DNA of 16,489 bases from Bacillota bacterium (GTDB lineage: Bacteria; Bacillota_H; UBA994; UBA5500): positions 1-16,489 of the forward strand of contig JAAYGE010000182.1 of NCBI GenBank assembly GCA_012727835.1. The letters are read 5' to 3'. The position numbers were made by a program, and so were the translations under genes. Position 1 is the stretch's first letter, and each line of letters opens with the position of its first letter. Shown here piece after piece: positions 6,449 through 13,722 of the stretch. The notes under the pieces were generated by a model. It was not told where the DNA came from, made no database searches, and worked only from the letters and a program-made list of their open reading frames with translations.

Positions 6449-6522
6449 TTGCACCAGGTGAGCATGGCCAACGGCCCCAACCAGCGGCTCATATTCTGTA
6501 CCGCATTTTTGGTTGTTTCTTA

Positions 6523-6544
6523 GGGGCGGTGCCAGCCCCTTTTT
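6523..6544 (+). terminator. Rho-independent terminator for the exporter/HAD transcript or candidate RNA
   Basis: GGGGC (6523-6527) pairs with GCCCC (6535-6539) around GGTGCCA, followed by TTTTT (6540-6544). Confidence 0.75.
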
Positions 6545-6558
6545 CATTGCTTGCAGGT

Positions 6559-6606
6559 AAAAAGCACTCTCCTATGGAACCTAGTCCATACAGGAAAGTG
6601 CTTTTT
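6559..6606. terminator. Bidirectional terminator, mainly serving the minus-strand DUF1177 gene
   Basis: AAAAAGCACT (6559-6568) and AGTGCTTTTT (6597-6606) pair perfectly. ATGGA/TCCAT and a neighbouring CCT/AGG extend the stem further in. Reading on the minus strand it begins 7 bp after the DUF1177 stop and ends in a T-run. The A-tract at the other end allows use from the plus strand too. Confidence 0.85.
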
Positions 6607-6613
6607 CTATACT

Positions 6614-7546
6614 TTAGCGACCCATAGTCTGCAGTTGTTTTAGGCTTCCGTACAGGGTTTGGGCGTGGGCAAACTGTTGCTCATCATAGAAGTGCAGCTG
6701 GTTTGCGCCAAAGGCCTTGGCTACCTCCAGGCAGAAGCGGGTAGCCACGTCCAGATCCGGCACATGGGAAGCTCCGGTGGCGCAGCCCGGCACGGCAATT
6801 TCTGCGGTGATGGCTACCCCGACTACCGGTGCGTCGGTGGCGGTTGCCGGCTGTAAAATACTATTCACATGATACAAATCATTGCCATAGGGTGTGATAT
6901 CGTACAGCGAGAGGGGGAGTACACGGGCCGGACAGCCGGATACGATTTCTAGCAGATCCACCAGGTCGTTGCTCACCGGCAAGATATAGCCCTCTTTAAC
7001 CGTGGGGCTGATGGCCACCCCCTTGTAGTTGAGAATGCGGTTGCCCTTCGTTGTATCCACCGATAGGATGGCATCCATTTCCGGCACGACTTCATACCGG
7101 TTCATAGTTGCCATATCCACGGGAGAACCCATGAAGGGTACCGGCTCGTGGGGGGTAGTGGGTGCCTGGGGGCAGATATGGGTAGCAATGATCAGGTCAC
7201 CGGGTAGTTGGTCACCCTGGGCCTGCATATGTAAAGCCTTAAGAGCCGTTGCCAGGGCCACGATGGCGCCGTCCGCGTCGGAAACCAGGCCAATGCGGCT
7301 AGGGCGGGCACCGATGCCGCCTAGGCGACCGATCACACCTAAGGTGGGAGCTGAACCGCCCTGGCTACGTCCTTGACTACCGGGGATGGTAACGCGGATA
7401 AAGTCGGTGTGTCCCTTGGCGCCTTCAATCCTGTGTACCTCCACAGCGCTAGCGCCATTCTGTTCTAGCCACTGGGCAACTTGCTCGCCGTTAACGTGGG
7501 CCGAATCTAATAGGTCGTAGGTTTGCAGTACTTGGGAAAAACTCAT
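6614..7546 (-). CDS. DUF1177 family protein
   Basis: A 310-residue minus-strand protein with GGAGG 9 bp before its ATG at 7546. The full length matches the DUF1177 family as I know it. Conserved blocks include LGVIGRLGGIGARPSRIGLV, THICPQAPTTPHEPVPFMGS, MATMNRYEVVPEMDAILSVD, ISPTVKEGYILPVSNDL, and a C-terminal part with ILQPATATDAPVVGVAITAE and PGCATGASHVPDLDVATRFC. Conserved Asp, His and Cys residues hint at a hydrolase-like or metal-binding fold, but no activity is established to my knowledge. No signal peptide is visible. It stands alone, flanked by its own promoter and terminator and divergent from the PHP operon. Relatives often sit near amino-acid or peptide metabolism genes; that context is not seen directly here. 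Confidence 0.9.
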   Translation of the reverse strand: MSFSQVLQTYDLLDSAHVNGEQVAQWLEQNGASAVEVHRIEGAKGHTDFIRVTIPGSQGRSQGGSAPTLGVIGRLGGIGARPSRIGLVSDADGAIVALATALKALHMQAQGDQLPGDLIIATHICPQAPTTPHEPVPFMGSPVDMATMNRYEVVPEMDAILSVDTTKGNRILNYKGVAISPTVKEGYILPVSNDLVDLLEIVSGCPARVLPLSLYDITPYGNDLYHVNSILQPATATDAPVVGVAITAEIAVPGCATGASHVPDLDVATRFCLEVAKAFGANQLHFYDEQQFAHAQTLYGSLKQLQTMGR

Positions 7547-7588
7547 ATTAGATAGCCTCCTGTTGATGATTGTGTTGGGATTTTACCG

Positions 7589-7597
7589 ATTATATCA
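7589..7597 (-). promoter_or_regulatory. Extended -10 promoter for the DUF1177 gene
   Basis: On the minus strand TGATATAAT gives a perfect TATAAT (plus 7589-7594) with the TG of an extended -10 element one base upstream. No good -35 box is seen at 17 bp, as is common with extended -10 promoters. The expected start is near 7582, leaving a leader of about 35 nt. No convincing promoter was seen for the divergent PHP operon in this 87-bp gap. Confidence 0.6.
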
Positions 7598-7633
7598 TAC
7601 CAGATAGGCCAATAAAGGATAGGGGGACAGGTC

Positions 7634-8359
7634 ATGCGAATTATTGCGGATATGCATACCCATACCATCGTCAGCGGCCACGCCTATAGTACCTTGCAGG
7701 AGAATTTGCGCGCAGCTAAAGAACGGGGTCTCTTGTTTATGGCCACCACGGAACACGGCCCGGCCATGCCCCATGCTCCCCATCGCTATTATTTTGGCAA
7801 TTTGTCGGTTCTGCCGCGGGAAGTGGATGGAGTACGTCTTATTACCGGGGTAGAGGCCAATATAATTAATATTGACGGGGAGCTGGATCTGGCCGACCGC
7901 TATCTGAAACGGTTGGAGTACGTGGCGGTCGGGTTGCACCGAGACTGTATCCCGCCGGGGAGCCAGGAGGAAAACACGGCGGCCATCCTAGCCGCAATAC
8001 AAAACCCTTATGTGGATGCCATTGTTCATCCTGGCAATCCGGCCTATCCGATAGATTTTCTCAAGGTGCTGTTGGCGGCCGCCGACGCTGGAGTATTAAT
8101 TGAGATCAATAATTCTTCTTTGGTAAGGAGTCGAATCGGTAGCGCTGACCGTTGTCGCGAGATTGCCCGTTTGGCTGCCCAGCATAACGTGAAAGTCGTT
8201 TTAGGCAGCGATGCCCACTGGGCGGGACACGTGGGGGTATTGGATGAGGCCTACACCATGGCCATTGAGGCGGGTATCCCCCAGGCCCACATCCTTAACC
8301 TGGATGCAACCCGCCTAGAGGACTTCATCGAGCAGCGGCGTAGGCGTAAGCAGGGGTAA
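7634..8359 (+). CDS. PHP-domain phosphoesterase, YcdX-like
   Basis: A 241-residue protein from ATG 7634 after AGGGGGAC. It is a single PHP-fold TIM-type barrel with a full set of nine potential metal ligands: H8, H10, H16, H41, E74, H102, H132, D193 and H195. The spacing is like that of the trinuclear zinc phosphatase YcdX of E. coli. Motifs are MHTHT, TTEHG, GVEAN, GLHRD, VHPGNP and GSDAHW. Phosphatase activity on small phosphate esters is likely; the substrate is unknown. The C-terminus ends in a basic tail (RRRRK). It is the first gene of a tight operon. The next PHP gene starts 5 bp after its stop and rapZ and yvcK follow, an arrangement familiar in Clostridia, where a PHP gene often precedes rapZ. 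Confidence 0.9.
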   Translation: MRIIADMHTHTIVSGHAYSTLQENLRAAKERGLLFMATTEHGPAMPHAPHRYYFGNLSVLPREVDGVRLITGVEANIINIDGELDLADRYLKRLEYVAVGLHRDCIPPGSQEENTAAILAAIQNPYVDAIVHPGNPAYPIDFLKVLLAAADAGVLIEINNSSLVRSRIGSADRCREIARLAAQHNVKVVLGSDAHWAGHVGVLDEAYTMAIEAGIPQAHILNLDATRLEDFIEQRRRRKQG

Positions 8360-8364
8360 AGCCC

Positions 8365-9126
8365 ATGCAGGATTGGTCTCTTTTTGCCGATTGGCACACC
8401 CATACCCGGTTTAGCGATGGTAAAGGTACTATTCGCGACAATGCTTTAGCAGGCCAAGCCCGCGGGTTACGGCAGTTGGCTATTACCGATCACGCCCCCG
8501 GGAGTATCGGTGTGGGGATAAAAAGGCCGCTGGAGACTTTCAAGCAAATGCGGGCAGAAATAGATGCCTGGAATTCCACCCAGCAGATGCCCCAGTTGCT
8601 CTTGGGTGCCGAAACTAATGTAATTAGCCGTCAGGGGGATCTGGATCTGCCTAGCGAGTTAATTGAGCAGTTGGATGTGGTAATTGTCAGTTTGCACCCC
8701 CTGGTAAGGCCTTTAACTTGGCGGGATGGGGTCACCCTCCATTTACCCAACGCTATTCAACGTTTTACCCCTTGGCGGAGTCGGCGGTTGCGTGAGGCCA
8801 ATACAAAGGCACTGATCGAAGCCGTTTATCGCTACCCGGTCAGTTTTGTTGCCCATCCGGGACTATGGATAGATATAGATACGGAAGAGTTGGCTCAGGC
8901 TTGCGCGCGTCGCAATACCGCCTTGGAAATTAACTGTCAGCATACGGATATTCTTGCCGACTATGTGAAAGCCGCCATGCCCAGTGGCGTGGATTTTGTA
9001 ATTAACAGCGATGCCCATTGCCCTGCTCAGGTGGGGCAGCTGGAGGCCGGCCTGCGCTTAGCCCAGAAACTAGGTTTGCCTCCGGAGCGGATACGCAATG
9101 CTGTGCAAAGGGGGGAAACTGGATGA
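8365..9126 (+). CDS. PHP-domain phosphoesterase, second tandem copy
   Basis: A 253-residue protein from ATG 8365, 5 bp after the previous stop and probably translationally coupled. PHP motifs are WHTHTRFSDG (H11, H13), ITDH (D42, H43), GAETN (E83), SLHP (H111), AHPG (H164) and NSDAHC (D216, H218). The third His of motif I in the preceding protein (H16) is replaced by the FSDG form seen in histidinol-phosphatase/PolX-type PHP proteins. The metal centre and substrate range may therefore differ from its neighbour. An inserted loop around residues 112-145 (RPLTWRDG to PWRSRR) is rich in Arg and Trp and absent from the first copy. Its TGA overlaps the rapZ ATG by 4 bases (9123-9126). Confidence 0.9.
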   Translation: MQDWSLFADWHTHTRFSDGKGTIRDNALAGQARGLRQLAITDHAPGSIGVGIKRPLETFKQMRAEIDAWNSTQQMPQLLLGAETNVISRQGDLDLPSELIEQLDVVIVSLHPLVRPLTWRDGVTLHLPNAIQRFTPWRSRRLREANTKALIEAVYRYPVSFVAHPGLWIDIDTEELAQACARRNTALEINCQHTDILADYVKAAMPSGVDFVINSDAHCPAQVGQLEAGLRLAQKLGLPPERIRNAVQRGETG

Positions 9127-9992
9127 ATGATACACTGCGCTTTGTGATTATTACTGGTATGTCGGGGGCTGGCAAGACCTTGGCCCTGCGCCATTTAGAG
9201 GATTTAGGTTATTTTTGCGTGGATAATCTACCGCCGGCTCTAATTTCTAAGTTTGCCGAGCTTTGTAACCAGTCGGAGGTGCAGCGGGTAGCCGTGGTTA
9301 TGGATATCCGCGGCGGCGAGTTTTTCGATAGCCTGACCGAAGCTCTCTGCTTTCTTAAATGCAATAATTACCACTATGAAATACTCTTCCTGGAAGCTGA
9401 CGACGAGACTTTGATCCGGCGTTATAAAGAAGTACGTAGACAGCACCCTCTATCGGGAGAGGGCAGCATTCTGGAAGGTATTACTGCTGAACGTAATAGG
9501 CTAAGCCAATTGCGGGAACGGGCCGATTTGGTGCTGGATACCTCGTTCCTCACGCCTCAACGACTGCGGGAGGAATTGCAGGCCCATTACGCGGCTCCCG
9601 GCTGGAAACAAAAGTTGAATGTGCGAGTAATCTCCTTCGGTTTTAAACACGGCCTACCTTTAGATGCGGATCTGGTTTTTGATGAGCGCTTTTTGCCCAA
9701 TCCCTACTATGTGCCCGAGTTGCGACCGCAACCGGGTACCACGGATGCGGTGCGTGAATACGTGCTCAAATGGCCTTTGGCTCAGGAATTCTTAGATCGT
9801 ATAGTGGCTTTGATAGAATGGTTGATCCCCCATTATATCGATGAAGGTAAGCGTAGTCTGGTCATCGCCATTGGCTGCACCGGTGGTAGGCACCGTTCGG
9901 TGGTGATAGCCAACCGATTACGCGAGTTGTTACAGTCTAAGCATGATCTCCATCTCCAGCATCGGGATATAACCCTTGGGGGTACGCAGTAA
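9123..9992 (+). CDS. rapZ: RapZ/YvcJ nucleotide-binding protein
   Basis: A 289-residue protein, the normal family length. The start is ATG 9123 within ATGA; a longer frame from GTG-type starts inside the PHP gene is rejected. The N-terminal P-loop domain has Walker A GMSGAGKT (12-19) and the DLGYFCVDNLPP block. The middle has EADDETLIRRYKEVRRQHPL. The C-terminal domain shows the RapZ signatures SFGFKHGLPLDADLVFDERF, NPYYVPELRP and IGCTGGRHRSVVIA. In E. coli RapZ senses glucosamine-6-phosphate and controls GlmS through small RNAs. Bacillus YvcJ binds and hydrolyses nucleotides and affects competence. Here it is co-encoded with yvcK, linking it to envelope-precursor and carbon control. The yvcK start overlaps its stop by one base. 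Confidence 0.97.
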   Translation: MNDTLRFVIITGMSGAGKTLALRHLEDLGYFCVDNLPPALISKFAELCNQSEVQRVAVVMDIRGGEFFDSLTEALCFLKCNNYHYEILFLEADDETLIRRYKEVRRQHPLSGEGSILEGITAERNRLSQLRERADLVLDTSFLTPQRLREELQAHYAAPGWKQKLNVRVISFGFKHGLPLDADLVFDERFLPNPYYVPELRPQPGTTDAVREYVLKWPLAQEFLDRIVALIEWLIPHYIDEGKRSLVIAIGCTGGRHRSVVIANRLRELLQSKHDLHLQHRDITLGGTQ

Positions 9993-11356
9993 TGCTGAGG
10001 CGGGCGCTCAAATGGCTCTATCCGGGCCTAGGAGTGAAACGCTGGCTGCTTTTAGCGACGGCCGGTTTACTGTTAATTCTCCTGGGAGGAGGGCTGTTGT
10101 GGGGGTGGCAACTGCTCAACTTCATTGAGGGCCGCTTTTTGGTGGCCCTGTACATACTGGCAGGCAAATCTTACCGCCGGGCAGTAAGTAGCGGTCTCTT
10201 GTTCTTTATCTGCGGCTTGGTCTGCGTCAGCTATGGCGTGCGCGGTGCCGTACGGGCGATGCTAAAGGTCTTTTTGCCCGAGCAAGAGGAACAGCTGGTG
10301 GACCTGCTGTATGAGCGCAATCTATTGTCTCGGGCCCCCCGTTTCGTGGTTATCGGTGGTGGCACCGGCATGCCGGTGCTGCTGCGGGGGTTAAAAGAAT
10401 TAACCAGTAATCTGACGGCTATCGTAACGGTGGCCGATGATGGGGGTAGTTCGGGCCGGTTGCGGGGCGAGCTGGGAATTCTGCCACCGGGGGATATACG
10501 TAATTGCTTAACGGCTCTGGCCACTGCCGAGCCCATGTTGGAGCAGCTCTTTCAGCATCGCTTTAACACCCGGTCGGGATTAGACGGTCACTCCTTTGGC
10601 AACCTGTTTATCGCCGCCATGACCGAGATAACCGGTGACTTTGAAGCAGCGGTAAAAGAATCCAGCAAGGTTTTAGCGGTACGGGGCCGGGTGTTACCGG
10701 TGACCCTGGATAATGTGGTGCTCTGTGCCGAATTGGCCGACGGTACCGTGGTTTGTGGTGAGAGCAATATTACGGCGGCTACGGCGCCGGTGAAACGGGT
10801 TTTCACTTTGCCGGTGGAAGCCACTCCCTTGCCGGAAGCGTTGGCGGCCATACGGGAAGCCGATGCAATCATTCTTGGCCCCGGCAGCCTCTATACCAGC
10901 GTGATTCCCAATCTGCTGATTCCAGGCGTGGTGGAAGCGATTGCCGAGTCGGAGGCCAGAAAGATCTATGTGTGCAATGTGATGACCCAGCCTGGGGAGA
11001 CGACCGACTATACGGCCTCCGATCACCTCAAAGCTATTCTGGACCATACTCGCCCCGATTTGGTGGATTGCATTTTGGTAAACACGGCACCGATAGATCC
11101 GGAGTTGTTGGCTAAGTATGAAGCGGAAGGAGCAGCGCCGGTGGTTGTGGATACGGAGGCCCTCAGGAAGCTGGGGGTTAGCATAGCCATTGGCGATCTG
11201 ATCAGTCAAGAGGATGTGGTGCGCCACGATTCCCAGCGCTTGGCGCGGGCTGTTTTTAGCCTGGTGCTGCGTTCCACCTTGCGGCACGAAGGACGCCGTT
11301 TCCAGCGGCGCTATTTGATTCGCATGCCCGATATGGGGGACAACAGAGCGGAATAA
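9992..11356 (+). CDS. yvcK: YvcK/CofD-like protein (gluconeogenesis factor family) with N-terminal membrane anchor
   Basis: A 454-residue protein starting at ATG 9992 (TAATG overlap with rapZ). Residues about 18-39 and 65-83 are clear membrane segments and a third hydrophobic stretch lies at 48-58. The CofD-like domain starts near residue 117. It has the nucleotide-sugar binding GGGTG (122-126) and DDGGSSGRL (149-157), then PPGDIRNCL, DGHSFGNLFIAA and LGPGSLYTSVIPNLL. Bacillus YvcK binds UDP-sugars and is needed for growth on gluconeogenic substrates and for correct cell-wall synthesis. Bacillus-type YvcK is about 320 residues and soluble; the roughly 115-residue extension here would tether it to the membrane. 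No whiA follows, unlike the common rapZ-yvcK-whiA order. Confidence 0.95.
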   Translation: MLRRALKWLYPGLGVKRWLLLATAGLLLILLGGGLLWGWQLLNFIEGRFLVALYILAGKSYRRAVSSGLLFFICGLVCVSYGVRGAVRAMLKVFLPEQEEQLVDLLYERNLLSRAPRFVVIGGGTGMPVLLRGLKELTSNLTAIVTVADDGGSSGRLRGELGILPPGDIRNCLTALATAEPMLEQLFQHRFNTRSGLDGHSFGNLFIAAMTEITGDFEAAVKESSKVLAVRGRVLPVTLDNVVLCAELADGTVVCGESNITAATAPVKRVFTLPVEATPLPEALAAIREADAIILGPGSLYTSVIPNLLIPGVVEAIAESEARKIYVCNVMTQPGETTDYTASDHLKAILDHTRPDLVDCILVNTAPIDPELLAKYEAEGAAPVVVDTEALRKLGVSIAIGDLISQEDVVRHDSQRLARAVFSLVLRSTLRHEGRRFQRRYLIRMPDMGDNRAE

Positions 11357-11436
11357 GCCTTTTGCACTAGGCACCTGGGGCACTGGCTACCGGCTAGGGC
11401 CGTGGTCATACTGGAGCAGTCCCGGTGTTGAAGCAG

Positions 11437-11469
11437 TAAGGGGCTGTCGCATTTTTGCGCAGCCCCTTA
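11437..11469. other. 13-bp hairpin in the convergent intergenic region
   Basis: TAAGGGGCTG (11437-11446) pairs perfectly with CAGCCCCTTA (11460-11469). After one bulged T, CGC pairs with GCG around an ATTTTT loop. No T-run follows on either strand, so it is not a standard terminator. It may act as an mRNA 3'-end stabiliser for yvcK (stop 11356) or the M42 gene (stop 11609), or be a remnant palindromic element. The stretch before it (11357-11436) is GC-rich with repeated GGCTA and no gene. Confidence 0.5.
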
Positions 11470-11492
11470 GGCATGTCCAGACACTATTATAG

Positions 11493-11559
11493 GGGCTGCA
11501 GGATGTGCTGTAGGCGTGGTTGGAGCCTGCTCCTGCACCCTAAGCACATCCTGAAGCCC
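11493..11559. other. 67-nt near-perfect long hairpin
   Basis: Seventeen-base arms GGGCTgCAGGATGTGCT (11493-11509) and AGCACATCCTGaAGCCC (11543-11559) pair with one mismatch. The stem continues inward with TAGG/CCTA, GTG/CAC and GGAG/CTCC (11522-11525/11530-11533) and a CCTG tip. Almost the whole 67 nt is paired. It lies between convergent genes and lacks a T-run. It could be an RNase III substrate, a small RNA, or a mobile-element remnant. Confidence 0.5.
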
Positions 11560-11608
11560 GCATGAAGTTTCTTTGCAAAAATCCTAATGCGGCAACCTCG
11601 TTTGAATT

Positions 11609-12661
11609 TTACTCTTCTGGCGCATCCAGATAGGCAATCAAGAGCCGTCCGGTAGCCAGGAGGGCTTCCTGATGGGTGCGCTCATAGGCGTGGGAAGCAT
11701 CCACACCCGGGCCGATGAGGCCAGCACGGATATCGTTACCTGCCCGCAAAGCCGGGCCGGCGTCGGAGCCGTAGAAGGGGAAGATGTCTACCGCGTAGGG
11801 GATGTTGTTTGCTTCCGCCAAGCGGGTTAAGCGGCGACGGATGCCCAAATCGTAGGGGCCACCGCTATCTTTGGCACAGATAGATACACTAAACTCATTG
11901 CCGCCCAGGCCGTTACCAACGCAGCCCATATCAACGGCAATAAATTCGGTTGTTTTCGGTGGGGTGCCGTAGGATGCCCCATGGCCGACTTCTTCATAGT
12001 TGGTGATGAAGAAGTGGGTGGTAGCCGCTGGCTGCAAGTTGTTCTCCTTATAATATTTGGCTACGCCCAGGAGGACCGCCACGCTGGCCTTGTCGTCCAG
12101 ATGGCGGGACTTAATAAAACCGCTGGGAGTAACCTCGGTGCGGGTGTTGAAGCTTACGAAATCTCCTACGGCAATGCCCAGGTTCTCCGTATCTTCTTTG
12201 GAATGAACTTTTTCGTCGATGCGAATTTCCATATTGGCCGGAATACGCTCCAGTTTGCTGGCTTCCTGCCCAAACACATGGGAGCTGGCCTTAGTAGACA
12301 GAATGGTACCGGTGTAGGTTTTACCGCTGGCGGTGGTAATCGTTACGTATTCACCTTCCACCGAGTGCATCGTATAGCCACCCAGGTTGGTGAATTTCAG
12401 GCGACCGTTGCTTTTGATTTCGCTCACCATAGCGCCCAAGGTGTCCACATGTCCGGCCACAACCCGGTGCCGTTCGTCATCTTTCCCCGGCATTGTGGCA
12501 ATTAGACCGCCCTTGTTGGTTTTTTGACAGGTGAGACCTAACGCTTCAAACTCGCCCTTTAAGTAGTTGACAATCTCCTCCGTATCGCCGGTAGGGCTAG
12601 GGATGTTGCAAAGTTTGACCAGCTGATCCACGATATATGGCATGTCTAGCATTTTGCCCAT
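11609..12661 (-). CDS. M42 family metallopeptidase (glutamyl-aminopeptidase-like)
   Basis: A 350-residue minus-strand protein with AAGGAGGG about 7 bp before ATG 12661; family length is about 340-360. Metal and catalytic residues are visible: H71 and D73 (AGHVDT), D189 (HLDD), E223 and E224 (NYEEVGHG), D244 (AVDMG) and H330 (ERTH). The Asp-His-Glu-Glu-Asp-His set is that of dinuclear M42 aminopeptidases, which form large dodecameric cytoplasmic shells and trim peptides. The YGSDAG and PGVDASHAYERTH blocks are typical. Which residue it removes cannot be told from the sequence. It lies 58 bp downstream of the HAD phosphatase on the same strand, probably in one operon, with a palindrome in between. 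Confidence 0.94.
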   Translation of the reverse strand: MGKMLDMPYIVDQLVKLCNIPSPTGDTEEIVNYLKGEFEALGLTCQKTNKGGLIATMPGKDDERHRVVAGHVDTLGAMVSEIKSNGRLKFTNLGGYTMHSVEGEYVTITTASGKTYTGTILSTKASSHVFGQEASKLERIPANMEIRIDEKVHSKEDTENLGIAVGDFVSFNTRTEVTPSGFIKSRHLDDKASVAVLLGVAKYYKENNLQPAATTHFFITNYEEVGHGASYGTPPKTTEFIAVDMGCVGNGLGGNEFSVSICAKDSGGPYDLGIRRRLTRLAEANNIPYAVDIFPFYGSDAGPALRAGNDIRAGLIGPGVDASHAYERTHQEALLATGRLLIAYLDAPEE

Positions 12662-12691
12662 TTATTAACCCTCCTTGTCTTACGCTTAGTT

Positions 12692-12717
12692 CTCTTGCTA
12701 TTTATAGATTGCAAGAG
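12692..12717. promoter_or_regulatory. 7-bp inverted repeat between the HAD and M42 genes
   Basis: CTCTTGC (12692-12698) and GCAAGAG (12711-12717) are a perfect inverted repeat around an AT-rich 12-bp centre that contains TATAAA on the minus strand. It begins 3 bp after the HAD stop and has no T-run. It could be an operator over an internal promoter for the M42 gene or an mRNA processing hairpin. Confidence 0.35.
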
Positions 12718-12719
12718 CT

Positions 12720-13523
12720 TCAAAGATTACTTCCACATCGAGCGATTATTTCCTGCACTAGGCTGGCTATCGGTTCGTTTTGGTCCAGTTCAAAAGGGGC
12801 ATGGGCAGCTTGCTGCACGCTGGGGTGGGCCAAGGGGGCTGCCAACCCCCAGCGGGCCCGCTGGATCATTTCTAAATCGGCGGTGCCGTCACCGCAGGCG
12901 GCACATTCATCCCATTGGAGGCCTAAGTGGGGCAACAGCCAGTCCAACGCGGAGGCCTTTGTTATCCCGGCCCGATTGATAAACAACCAGGTCTTATCTC
13001 CTTCCTGCAGCTTCCCCAGGGCAATTTGGGCTGCCCATGGTTCCTGTTTTATGGCCTCCATCATCCGGGCCACTGCCTTTTCACCCACGACCACCATTTC
13101 CAGCACCGGCTTACCCTCTAGGGCAGCGACCAAGTCCTCCTTTATAAGCCAATCATCCCGCAGGGGTTGCTCCGGCTGATCGTTAAACCAGACTTCCGCA
13201 CCCACATAGGCGCTGATGCGAACCCCCTGTTCTTGGGCCAAAAGGGCTAGCCTTTGGGCAATTGGAGGCGGAAGGGGCCAGGTCATTAATGGCTCTTCCA
13301 GCCCATAGTCGTAAACCATAGCCCCCATATGGCATACCACCGGACAAGTCAATTTTAGCTCGCTATGGATGGGGCGGGTAGAACGATAGCCGCGGGCAGT
13401 GGCTAAGATAATATGTAGACCAACCTTTTGGGCTAAATTAATAGCATCTTTGGTGGCCGAGCTGAGCCGACCCTCCCGATCCAGTAGAGTATTGTCGATA
13501 TCTAGGAGCAGGGCCTTGATCAT
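12720..13523 (-). CDS. Cof-type HAD-IIB phosphatase (intact)
   Basis: A 267-residue minus-strand protein. I chose ATG 13523, which has GGTGA 5 bp upstream and gives the standard MIKALLLDID start; ATG 13535 would leave its AAGG touching the start codon. Motif I is D8-I-D10-N-T, motif II T42 in LATARG, motif III Lys in TKASALDWL and motif IV CGDGTADLEM, so all catalytic parts are present. The middle (about 80-190) is the C2-type cap that decides the substrate, usually a sugar phosphate, nucleotide or flavin phosphate. It is a distant relative of the broken HAD gene at 5514-6308, with motifs I and II at the same residue numbers. It is transcribed divergently from nrdJ and leads into the M42 peptidase gene. 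Confidence 0.93.
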   Translation of the reverse strand: MIKALLLDIDNTLLDREGRLSSATKDAINLAQKVGLHIILATARGYRSTRPIHSELKLTCPVVCHMGAMVYDYGLEEPLMTWPLPPPIAQRLALLAQEQGVRISAYVGAEVWFNDQPEQPLRDDWLIKEDLVAALEGKPVLEMVVVGEKAVARMMEAIKQEPWAAQIALGKLQEGDKTWLFINRAGITKASALDWLLPHLGLQWDECAACGDGTADLEMIQRARWGLAAPLAHPSVQQAAHAPFELDQNEPIASLVQEIIARCGSNL

Positions 13524-13561
13524 TAGATTCACCATCCTTCGACAAATGAACCTGCAGTCCT

Positions 13562-13586
13562 AAAAAGTCAAGCAGGAAAAAGTCAA
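13562..13586. repeat. Direct repeat AAAAAGTCAA x2 in the divergent HAD/nrdJ region
   Basis: AAAAAGTCAA occurs at 13562-13571 and 13577-13586, 15 bp apart. On the minus strand this reads TTGACTTTTT twice, resembling -35 boxes, but neither copy has a proper -10 at 17 bp. It may be a regulator site for either divergent gene. Confidence 0.45.
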
Positions 13587-13722
13587 CGCCACGTGGAAGA
13601 ACAGCAATCACGTCGAGATTTTACCTGGCTGGCCGACTAGCCTTCCGCTTGTTGTGGGAGGCAGCGGCCAGGGTTTTGCCTATGCAGCAGCCCGGATTAT
13701 TTTGTGTAGGAGTTCCTGTGAA
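13587..13722 (+). other. Folded leader upstream of nrdJ
   Basis: This stretch holds no gene. ACGTG (13591-13595) can pair with CACGT (13609-13613). CCTGGC (13624-13629) pairs perfectly with GCCAGG (13667-13672) and encloses a GCCTtCC/GGAGGC stem (13640-13646/13657-13662). I looked for a cobalamin riboswitch, expected for a B12 enzyme, but found no B12-box-like conserved core. No convincing promoter or NrdR-type box was seen. Confidence 0.3.

Noticed and set aside
6309..6545. 6S, SRP, tmRNA, RNase P or T-box identity for the structured gap
   Set aside because: None of the conserved cores of these RNAs could be found; only generic stems and a terminator are visible.
6316..6627. 103-codon frame on the plus strand between the HAD and DUF1177 genes
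   Set aside because: It crosses two terminators and the hairpins, has no family resemblance and ends inside the convergent gene.
13538..13544. TGTCGAA on the minus strand, matching a Spo0A box, upstream of the HAD gene
   Set aside because: A single 7-base match is expected about once or twice by chance in a window this size, and no second site or matching promoter was seen.
13654..13722. Longer nrdJ start at 13654
   Set aside because: The 23 extra residues show no family conservation, overlap the folded leader, and have no clear ribosome binding site; GTG 13723 does.
13587..13722. Cobalamin riboswitch upstream of nrdJ
   Set aside because: Expected from the B12 dependence, but no B12-box or conserved core could be matched by eye.
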